From positions 1-17,317 of the forward strand of contig CALZIG010000136.1 of NCBI GenBank assembly GCA_945787585.1: a stretch of DNA of 17,317 nucleotides, given 5' to 3'. A model generated the notes under the pieces. The model did no database searches. It worked only from the letters and a program-made list of their open reading frames with translations, and was not told the origin of the DNA. This document shows, piece after piece, positions 8,778 through 14,772 of this stretch (position 1 is its first letter; each line of letters opens with the position of its first letter). The position numbers and the translations under genes were made by a program. Source of the stretch: an uncultured Gammaproteobacteria bacterium (lineage in GTDB: Bacteria; Pseudomonadota; Gammaproteobacteria; SZUA-140).

Positions 8778-9290
8778 ATGCACTGTCCATTCTGTGGTGA
8801 AGCAGATACCAAGGTGATCGATTCACGCCTCGCCAGCGATGGCGATGTTGTGCGTCGTCGGCGCGAATGCGTCACCTGTAGTGAGCGCTTCACCACCTTT
8901 GAAACGGCAGAACTAGCATTGCCTCGCATGGTAAAAAGCGATGGTACGCGTGAGCCTTTTAATGAGGAAAAACTGCGAGCGGGCGTGTTGCGGGCGATGG
9001 AAAAACGCCCGGTCAATATCGAGGACATCGACAGTGCCATCAACCGCATTAAACATAAACTGCGTGCCAGCGGTGAACGAGAGATCCCTTCGGGCAGGTT
9101 GGGTGAGTGGGTGATGGCAGAGTTACGTGATTTAGATGAAGTGGCCTATGTTCGCTTCGCATCTGTTTATCGAAGTTTTCAGGATGTGAACGCCTTTCGT
9201 GAAGAGATTGAACGGCTGCAAAATGAGTCGACCCCGGAGCTTAAAGAGCGTCAGATAACACTGCTGCCGGGTGAAAGTGATAAAGAGTAA
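8778..9290 (+). CDS. nrdR: Transcriptional repressor NrdR
   Basis: NrdR senses ATP/dATP and represses ribonucleotide reductase genes by binding NrdR boxes. The protein is 170 aa (E. coli 149). An N-terminal zinc ribbon has Cys3, Cys6, Cys31 and Cys34 with the basic run VVRRRREC. An ATP-cone (about residues 48-138) contains [31 protein letters not shown] sequence and ends with [16 protein letters not shown]. About 20 residues beyond the usual E. coli end are polar ([14 protein letters not shown]) and of unknown role. Only TGAG (8765-8768) resembles a Shine-Dalgarno. No NrdR-box pair was recognised in the window, so its targets are presumably elsewhere. Its last 20 bases overlap ribD, indicating translational coupling. 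Confidence 0.97.
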   Translation: MHCPFCGEADTKVIDSRLASDGDVVRRRRECVTCSERFTTFETAELALPRMVKSDGTREPFNEEKLRAGVLRAMEKRPVNIEDIDSAINRIKHKLRASGEREIPSGRLGEWVMAELRDLDEVAYVRFASVYRSFQDVNAFREEIERLQNESTPELKERQITLLPGESDKE

Positions 9291-10410
9291 CGCGGCAGAT
9301 CACCACTTCATGGCGCGTGCGGTTCAGCTAGCAAGGCATGGGCTCTATACGACGCACCCGAATCCACGCGTGGGTTGTGTCGTCGTCAGAGAAGGTGAGA
9401 TCGCCGGTGAAGGTTGGCATATGCGAGCCGGTGAACCGCATGCTGAGGTCTATGCGCTCAATGCGGCGGGCGAGAACTGTGTCGGCGCAACGGCCTATGT
9501 GACGCTTGAACCGTGCAGCCATCATGGGCGTACGCCGCCCTGTGCCGATGCGTTGGTCAAAGCGGGCGTCAGCCGTGTGGTGGTAGCCATGAATGATCCA
9601 AACCCACGTGTTTCAGGTAGCGGAGTGGAAAGACTTAAGGCGTCGGGTATCGAAGTAGACGTTGGCGTTTTGCAAGCAGAAGCAGAGGCGCTTAACCCAG
9701 GGTTTATTTCGCGCTTCACGCGAAGTCGCCCCTTTGTGCGCTGTAAACTGGCGATGTCACTCGATGGCCGTACCGCGATGGCCTCGGGCGAAAGTAAATG
9801 GATCACCTCATCCGCGGCACGGCAGGATGTGCAACGTCTGCGCGCACGCAGTGATGCGATCATGACCGGCATCGGTACGATGTTGGCAGATGATCCGCAA
9901 CTGGATGTAAGACCGGAAGGGATTGATGAACTGCATGTCGCACTGGCGGGGGAGCCTCAGCGGCCACCGATGCGTGTAATTGTCGATTCATTGCTACGCA
10001 CGCCGCTGGCGAGTCGCACGTTGAGCTTGCCGGGTAAGAAATTGATTGCCACAGCCGTCGCGTATACGGAAATACTCGATGTACTGCGTCAGAAGCATGT
10101 TAATGTGTGTCGTTTTGCAGGTGACGATAAGCGGGTCAACCTGCCGTTGTTACTGGAATACCTCGCCGCCCTTGAGATCAATGAATTGCTGCTAGAGGCA
10201 GGGCCGGTGCTGAGTGGTGCGATGTTGCAGGCGGGCTTGATTGACGAACTGATTATTTATATGGCACCCCATCTGATGGGTGATCAGGGGCGTGGGCTGA
10301 TGATTTTACCCGGCCTTGAAAAGATGGCGCAATGTGTGCCACTTAATATAAAAGAGATACGAGCGGTGGGCGATGATTGGCGTATTACGCTACAGCCCAG
10401 CGTAGAGTGA
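9271..10410 (+). CDS. ribD: Bifunctional riboflavin deaminase/reductase RibD
   Basis: RibD catalyses two steps after GTP cyclohydrolase II: deamination of the pyrimidine intermediate, then NADPH-dependent reduction of its ribose. The protein is 379 aa from GTG 9271 (E. coli 367). The N-terminal deaminase has the zinc motif His57-Ala-Glu59 and [11 protein letters not shown] with Cys82 and Cys91. The C-terminal reductase (about residues 155-375) has [22 protein letters not shown], a [15 protein letters not shown] segment and the late [25 protein letters not shown] 9277 is an alternative, and ATG 9310 ([11 protein letters not shown]) would clip residues present in E. coli. The 20-bp overlap with nrdR and the 20-bp gap to ribE suggest coupled translation. 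Confidence 0.96.
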   Translation: MKVIKSNAADHHFMARAVQLARHGLYTTHPNPRVGCVVVREGEIAGEGWHMRAGEPHAEVYALNAAGENCVGATAYVTLEPCSHHGRTPPCADALVKAGVSRVVVAMNDPNPRVSGSGVERLKASGIEVDVGVLQAEAEALNPGFISRFTRSRPFVRCKLAMSLDGRTAMASGESKWITSSAARQDVQRLRARSDAIMTGIGTMLADDPQLDVRPEGIDELHVALAGEPQRPPMRVIVDSLLRTPLASRTLSLPGKKLIATAVAYTEILDVLRQKHVNVCRFAGDDKRVNLPLLLEYLAALEINELLLEAGPVLSGAMLQAGLIDELIIYMAPHLMGDQGRGLMILPGLEKMAQCVPLNIKEIRAVGDDWRITLQPSVE

Positions 10411-10430
10411 GCGAGATAAATGAGGCAGTT

Positions 10431-11087
10431 ATGTTTACAGGATTGGTAGCGGCGCTGGGTCAGGTTGCCTCGATCGAAAAAAGAGGCGACGAGTCACGCA
10501 TGAGTTTTGCGTCTGCTTCGCTAGGGTTGAGTGATGCACAGTTGGGTGACAGCATTGCGATCAACGGCGTCTGCCTGACGGTCGTGAGTAAAAATGATGC
10601 ACAGTTTGCGGCCGACGTTTCGGCCGAGACGCTCGCCTGTACCACATTGGGCGCGCTCAAGTTGGGTAGTCGTGTGAACCTGGAAAAGGCGCTGTTACCG
10701 ACGACGAGACTCGGTGGCCATATGGTCAGCGGCCATGTCGACGGGGTTGCGACTGTTGCGGCAATCAAGCAACAGGGTGAATCAATCATTATTAATTTTG
10801 ATGTGCCACCGCAGTTGTCGAAATATATCGCTGTGAAAGGGTCCATTTGTGTCGATGGCGTGAGCCTCACCACCAATGTGGTAAGTGATAGCGGCTTTGT
10901 GGTCAATATCATTCCGCACACACAGCAACAGACCATCATTGGCGAGTACCAGCAGGGCAGTCGGGTCAACATTGAGGTCGATGTTGTCGCGCGTTATCTT
11001 GAGCGTCTATTACAGGGCGCTGGCAGCGATGGTAAGCAGACGACGATTTCGCGTGAGTTTCTTGCGTCGCAAGGTTTTGGTGATTGA
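10431..11087 (+). CDS. ribE: Riboflavin synthase (alpha subunit)
   Basis: This enzyme dismutates two 6,7-dimethyl-8-ribityllumazine molecules to riboflavin, the last step of the pathway; E. coli calls the gene ribC. The protein is 218 aa (E. coli 213) and has the expected internal duplication into two lumazine-binding barrels: MFTGLVAALGQV with NGVCLTV and GGHMVSGHVDG in the first, and a CVDGVSLTTNVV repeat in the second. The MFTG start is the diagnostic N-terminus, so ATG 10431 is preferred over upstream in-frame codons; TGAGG (10421-10425) is a suitable ribosome site. It lies between ribD and ribBX, in pathway context. Confidence 0.96.
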   Translation: MFTGLVAALGQVASIEKRGDESRMSFASASLGLSDAQLGDSIAINGVCLTVVSKNDAQFAADVSAETLACTTLGALKLGSRVNLEKALLPTTRLGGHMVSGHVDGVATVAAIKQQGESIIINFDVPPQLSKYIAVKGSICVDGVSLTTNVVSDSGFVVNIIPHTQQQTIIGEYQQGSRVNIEVDVVARYLERLLQGAGSDGKQTTISREFLASQGFGD

Positions 11088-11120
11088 TGATCAGTAATCT
11101 AGTTAACAGGGTGTAACGGC

Positions 11121-12233
11121 ATGCCTTTGAGTAGTACAGAAGAGATCATCGAAGAGATCCGCCAGGGAAAAATGGTGGTACTGGTCGATGATGAAGATCG
11201 TGAAAACGAAGGCGATCTGGTGATGGCGGCGACGGCGGTGAGCGCTGACGATATTAATTTCATGGCGCGCTATGGCCGTGGGCTGATCTGTTTGACGTTG
11301 ACACGTGCCCGCTGCGCGCAGCTGAATTTGCCGTTGATGGTGAGTGATACCCATAGCAATCACGCCACTAACTTTACCGTTTCAATAGAAGCTGCGGTCG
11401 GGGTGACGACCGGTATCTCGGCCGCTGACCGCGCCACTACCGTACTGGCCGCGGTAAAGAAAGATGCTGGTCCACAAGATTTGACTCAACCCGGCCATAT
11501 CTTTCCACTGATGGCACAAGATGGCGGTGTGTTAACCCGTGCAGGCCATACCGAGGCGGGCTGTGATTTGACACGCCTTGCCGGACTGGAGCCTGCGAGC
11601 GTGATTGTAGAAATTCTCAACGAAGATGGCACCATGGCGCGGCGTCTAGAACTGGAACGCTTTTCTGAGCAGCACGGCCTGAAAATGGGGGCGATTGCCG
11701 ACCTCATCCACTATCGTGTACAGAATGAAAAGACCGTTGAACGCGTTGCAGAATGTACTCTCTCAACACTGTATGGTACGTTTAGAGTGCTTTCTTTTCA
11801 GGATGTGGTGGATGGGCAACTGCATCAGGCGTTAGTGTATGGCGAGCCAGCGTTCGACCAGCCAGTATTGGTGCGCGTTCACCTAGAAGACCCTCTTGCC
11901 GATATGTTGAGTGCAGAACGTCTTGACGGTGCGTGGCCACTCAAAGCGGCGATGGAGCGTGTAGCAAAAGAGGGTGCGGGTGTGATCGTGATCCTCAAGA
12001 AGTTGCCCGATGCCAGCACTACCATTCGTCAAATGATGGATTATCAGATGCGCGAACGCGGCATCGTACAGCCATTACCGCTGCATGGCGATGAGTTGCG
12101 AACCTACGGGGTGGGCGCACAGATTTTACTGGATGTCGGCGTGCGCGAGATGCGCGTGTTAGGACAACCAAAACGGCTGCATGGTCTCTCCGGTTTTGGA
12201 CTGGAAGTTGTAGAATATGTGTCCTGTCATTAA
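11121..12233 (+). CDS. ribBX: RibBX: 3,4-dihydroxy-2-butanone-4-phosphate synthase with degenerate RibA half
   Basis: The N-terminal RibB half (about residues 1-200) makes 3,4-dihydroxy-2-butanone 4-phosphate from ribulose 5-phosphate. It keeps the acidic loop DDEDRENEGDLV (23-34), SDTHSNHATNF and RAGHTEAGCDL with the catalytic His and Glu. The C-terminal half (about 207-370) aligns with GTP cyclohydrolase II but has lost its chemistry. The three zinc cysteines of E. coli RibA (54, 65, 67) correspond to Asp257, Leu268 and Gly270, and the RQEGRGIG segment is absent. This is the RibBX type of hybrid known in proteobacteria, so a separate RibA is required. The frame is intact and full-length at 370 aa, so the half is retained rather than decaying. 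It lies 33 bp after ribE. Confidence 0.93.
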   Translation: MPLSSTEEIIEEIRQGKMVVLVDDEDRENEGDLVMAATAVSADDINFMARYGRGLICLTLTRARCAQLNLPLMVSDTHSNHATNFTVSIEAAVGVTTGISAADRATTVLAAVKKDAGPQDLTQPGHIFPLMAQDGGVLTRAGHTEAGCDLTRLAGLEPASVIVEILNEDGTMARRLELERFSEQHGLKMGAIADLIHYRVQNEKTVERVAECTLSTLYGTFRVLSFQDVVDGQLHQALVYGEPAFDQPVLVRVHLEDPLADMLSAERLDGAWPLKAAMERVAKEGAGVIVILKKLPDASTTIRQMMDYQMRERGIVQPLPLHGDELRTYGVGAQILLDVGVREMRVLGQPKRLHGLSGFGLEVVEYVSCH

Positions 12234-12235
12234 CG

Positions 12236-12269
12236 GTGAAAGAATAATTTCACGAATTAATAATTTTTT
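12236..12269 (+). other. Hairpin and T-tract in the ribBX-ribH gap
   Basis: Just after the ribBX stop a perfect 6-bp stem, GTGAAA/TTTCAC (12236-12253) with a 6-base loop, is followed ten bases later by six T (12264-12269). The stem is short and the T-tract is too far away for a classical terminator. It may be a weak attenuator or mRNA stabiliser, or the A/T-rich stretch may simply favour ribH translation. GTGAAA and AATAAT also sit 17 bp apart as a weak promoter-like pair. Confidence 0.25.
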
Positions 12270-12279
12270 GTTGTGAGTA

Positions 12280-12759
12280 ATGAATATGACGATTAAAACC
12301 TTTGAAGGTGATTTCAACGTAACAAACACACGTTTTGTTATCGTATCCGCCAAGTTTAATAGCTTCATTGTTGATCACCTGTTGAAAGGGGCGATTGGCG
12401 CGCTTAAACAACATGGAGTTGCAGAAGATAATATCCATGTGGTGCATGTGCCGGGCGCTTTTGAGCTGCCACCGGTGGTAAAAAAAATGGCCGCAAGTAA
12501 ACGTTACGATGCGGTGATTACGCTGGGCGCGGTGATTCGCGGTGGCACCCCGCATTTTGAATATGTCGCAGGTGAATGCGCCAAAGGTATTTCAGCGGTG
12601 GCGATGGAATATGATATTCCCGTGACCTTTGGTGTACTCACGGTGGATACTATCGAACAGGCGATTGAACGTGCTGGCACCAAGGCGGGTAATAAAGGTG
12701 CCGAGGCAGCCGTAACGGCGATCGAAATGGCCTCTTTGATGCGCGCTTTAGACGCGTAA
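12280..12759 (+). CDS. ribH: 6,7-dimethyl-8-ribityllumazine synthase
   Basis: RibH condenses the RibD pathway product (after dephosphorylation) with the RibBX product to form the lumazine that riboflavin synthase uses; E. coli calls the gene ribE. The protein is 159 aa (E. coli 156). It keeps the phosphate- and substrate-binding segments [19 protein letters not shown] and [21 protein letters not shown] with catalytic His92. Also conserved are [19 protein letters not shown] and [14 protein letters not shown] 12280 is used; ATG 12286 has better spacing to TGAG (12274-12277) and is a real alternative. The family forms large icosahedral or pentameric shells. It sits 46 bp after ribBX and 31 bp before nusB. 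Confidence 0.97.
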   Translation: MNMTIKTFEGDFNVTNTRFVIVSAKFNSFIVDHLLKGAIGALKQHGVAEDNIHVVHVPGAFELPPVVKKMAASKRYDAVITLGAVIRGGTPHFEYVAGECAKGISAVAMEYDIPVTFGVLTVDTIEQAIERAGTKAGNKGAEAAVTAIEMASLMRALDA

Positions 12760-12790
12760 TTTTTTCAGAGCTTATTTAGTAAAAGGTATT

Positions 12791-13228
12791 ATGAGTCGAA
12801 CCAGAAGTCAGGCGCGCCGTTGTGCAGTGCAGGCATTGTATCAGTGGCAATTAACCGGTGCAGATGTCGCCGAAGTTGCATCGCAGATCCTTGAAGAGAA
12901 GGATGTCAAAAAGGTCGATGCGAGTTATTTTCGCGGCCTGTTGAGTGGCGTCGTTAAGCAGGTGGATAAGTTGGATGCGTTGCTAGCGCCGGTGCTAGAT
13001 CGTTCTGTTGAAAGTCTCGATCCCGTGGAACTTGCGATCATGCGTATGGGCGTCTACGAGCTTCAGTATAATCTCGAAGTGCCTTATCGGGTGGTGATTA
13101 ACGAGGCCGTTGAGTTAGCCAAGGTTTTTGGTGCGGACCAGGGCCACAAGTATGTCAATGGTGTACTCGATAAACTGGCCGCCACATTGCGTAGCGCCGA
13201 GTGTAAACAGAAAAGACCTGCAAAGTAA
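12791..13228 (+). CDS. nusB: Transcription antitermination protein NusB
   Basis: NusB pairs with NusE (ribosomal protein S10) on boxA RNA to help RNA polymerase read through rRNA operons. The protein is 145 aa (E. coli 139), all helical, with the N-terminal RRCAVQALYQWQLTG and the later LDPVELAIMRMGVYEL, EVPYRVVINEAVELAKVFG and HKYVNGVLDKLA, which are the family's strongest motifs. ATG 12791 has AAAGG seven bases upstream. ribH-nusB is a classical gammaproteobacterial neighbourhood. A 60-bp gap separates it from thiL. Confidence 0.97.
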   Translation: MSRTRSQARRCAVQALYQWQLTGADVAEVASQILEEKDVKKVDASYFRGLLSGVVKQVDKLDALLAPVLDRSVESLDPVELAIMRMGVYELQYNLEVPYRVVINEAVELAKVFGADQGHKYVNGVLDKLAATLRSAECKQKRPAK

Positions 13229-13275
13229 TGGACGCGTTGTTGTAAAACGACGTTCATCTCACCCGTAAATGACGC

Positions 13276-13281
13276 TAGAAT
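13276..13281 (+). promoter_or_regulatory. Possible -10 box immediately before thiL
   Basis: TAGAAT (5/6) ends 7 bp before the thiL ATG; the -35 side (TTCATC-like, 18 bp upstream) is poor. If active, transcription would start at or next to the A of ATG and give a leaderless message, which would fit the absence of a Shine-Dalgarno. This is an inference from position alone. Confidence 0.25.
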
Positions 13282-13288
13282 TGCTCTC

Positions 13289-14281
13289 ATGGCCGTAATG
13301 GAATTCGAACTGATTGAGCGCTACTTTACCAACGCCGGTAGTGAACGTGCTGATGTGTTATTAGGTGTGGGCGATGATGCCGCAATCCTTGCACCTCCTT
13401 ACGATTGTGAACTCGTTGTTTCCACTGATACGTTGGTAGCGGGCATTCATTTCTTTGCTGATGTCGATCCTTTTTCTTTGGGCCATAAAACGCTGGCGGT
13501 CAATCTCAGTGACATGGCCGCGATGGGCGCCAGGCCCGCCTGGGTCACCCTTGCGCTAACAATACCGCAGGTGGATGAGCAGTGGCTTGATGGCTTCAGC
13601 CGCGGCTTCTCTAGGTTAGCGCAACAATATGGTGTGCAACTGGTGGGGGGAGATACGACCTGCGGTCCACTTTCGATCACGGTGCAGGCGATGGGATTTG
13701 TCACACAGGGGCAGGCCTGGCGGCGCGATACCGCTAAGATCGGTGATCTGATCTATGTGACAGGCACCTTGGGTGATGCCGGTCTTGCGCTGCAGGCAAA
13801 GCAGCAGACATTATCATTTACTCAACCTCACTTTGCTGAACTTCTGTCGCGCCTTGAACAGCCGACGCCAAGAATTACAGAGGCGCTGGCTCTGAATGGT
13901 TTGGTTAATGCCGCGATTGATCTCTCAGACGGTTTGTTGAGTGATCTCGGTCACATCCTGACGGCGAGTGGTGTGGGCGCTTTGATTGAACTGGAAGCTT
14001 TGCCATTATCAGCGGCTTTTCGTGCATGCCAGAGTGATGACACTGTCCCGCAACAACCAGATACTTTCTGGCAAGCGTTACCGCTATCGGCGGGCGATGA
14101 TTATGAACTCTGTTTTACCATTGCCCCAGAGCAAAAGGGCAGTGTAGAGGAACGGTTATCACAACAGGGTTTGGTGGCACACTGTATTGGCGTGATTGAT
14201 GGTGGCCCCGGCCTGCGCTGTGTACAGAAAAACGGTGAGTTATATCAGAGTGAACAATCAGGCTATGAGCATTTTCAGTGA
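13289..14281 (+). CDS. thiL: Thiamine-monophosphate kinase
   Basis: ThiL phosphorylates thiamine monophosphate to the active cofactor thiamine diphosphate. The protein is 330 aa (E. coli 325). It belongs to the PurM/AIRS-like fold and keeps the metal and ATP residues in GVGDDAAIL, VSTDTLVAGIHF, LAVNLSDMAAMGA and LVGGDTTCGPLSI. The substrate side IDLSDGLLSDLGHI and the later LSAGDDYELCFT are also present. MAVMEFELIERYF aligns with the E. coli start, so ATG 13289 is preferred; ATG 13298 is possible. No Shine-Dalgarno is visible upstream. Its stop overlaps the pgpA GTG start by 4 bp (GTGA), a sign of coupled translation. Confidence 0.97.
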   Translation: MAVMEFELIERYFTNAGSERADVLLGVGDDAAILAPPYDCELVVSTDTLVAGIHFFADVDPFSLGHKTLAVNLSDMAAMGARPAWVTLALTIPQVDEQWLDGFSRGFSRLAQQYGVQLVGGDTTCGPLSITVQAMGFVTQGQAWRRDTAKIGDLIYVTGTLGDAGLALQAKQQTLSFTQPHFAELLSRLEQPTPRITEALALNGLVNAAIDLSDGLLSDLGHILTASGVGALIELEALPLSAAFRACQSDDTVPQQPDTFWQALPLSAGDDYELCFTIAPEQKGSVEERLSQQGLVAHCIGVIDGGPGLRCVQKNGELYQSEQSGYEHFQ

Positions 14282-14772
14282 ATACTAAAAATAGACGATT
14301 AACACTTGCAGACCTGAAAAATCCGGTCAATTTTATGACACTCGGTTTTGGTTCGGGGCTGTCTAAATACGCCCCCGGTACGATGGGCACATTGGTCGCC
14401 GTACCAATCTATCTACTATTACAGCCGCTGCCGCTGCTCTATTACATTGCGATTGCAGTGGGGGTATCGCTGGCAGGTATCTGGCTATGTGACTATACGG
14501 CTAAAACGTTGGGGATTCATGATCATCCCGGTATTGTGTGGGATGAAATTGCCGGTTATTTGTTGACGATGGTGGCGGCCCCCGCTGGGTGGCAGTGGAT
14601 TGTGCTCGGGTTTTGCCTGTTTCGTCTGTTTGATATCTGGAAGCCGTGGCCGATTAAGTGGATTGACCACAAGGTGGGTGGTGGCTTCGGTATTATGCTG
14701 GATGATATTGTGGCCGCGCTGTTTGCATGGGGGATATTGCAGCTGGTGGCAATATTAATTCTGTCAGCTTAA
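14278..14772 (+). CDS. pgpA: Phosphatidylglycerophosphatase A
   Basis: PgpA removes phosphate from phosphatidylglycerophosphate to make phosphatidylglycerol at the inner membrane. The protein is 164 aa (E. coli about 172). It keeps GFGSGLSKYAPGTMGTLVA near the N-terminus, IHDHPGIVWDEIAGYLLT, the FRLFDIWKPWPIKWID segment and the C-terminal GIMLDDIVAALFAW, with several hydrophobic helices. The start is GTG 14278 inside the thiL stop (GTGA); no other start fits the N-terminal length better. Its TAA lies within a TTAA whose opposite strand is the stop of the convergent GGDEF-EAL gene, leaving no room for a separate terminator. Confidence 0.95.
   Translation: MNTKNRRLTLADLKNPVNFMTLGFGSGLSKYAPGTMGTLVAVPIYLLLQPLPLLYYIAIAVGVSLAGIWLCDYTAKTLGIHDHPGIVWDEIAGYLLTMVAAPAGWQWIVLGFCLFRLFDIWKPWPIKWIDHKVGGGFGIMLDDIVAALFAWGILQLVAILILSA

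Noticed and set aside
10460..10972. Long open frame antisense to riboflavin synthase, with similar long frames over queA, tgt and secD
   Set aside because: They mirror well-matched conserved genes, have no ribosome sites and show no family motifs; they look like shadows of the codon pattern.
11088..11120. FMN riboswitch before ribBX or elsewhere in the rib genes
   Set aside because: The gap is only 33 bp, too short for an RFN element, and no RFN-like GGTGAAATTCCC core was seen in the rib genes or before glyA.
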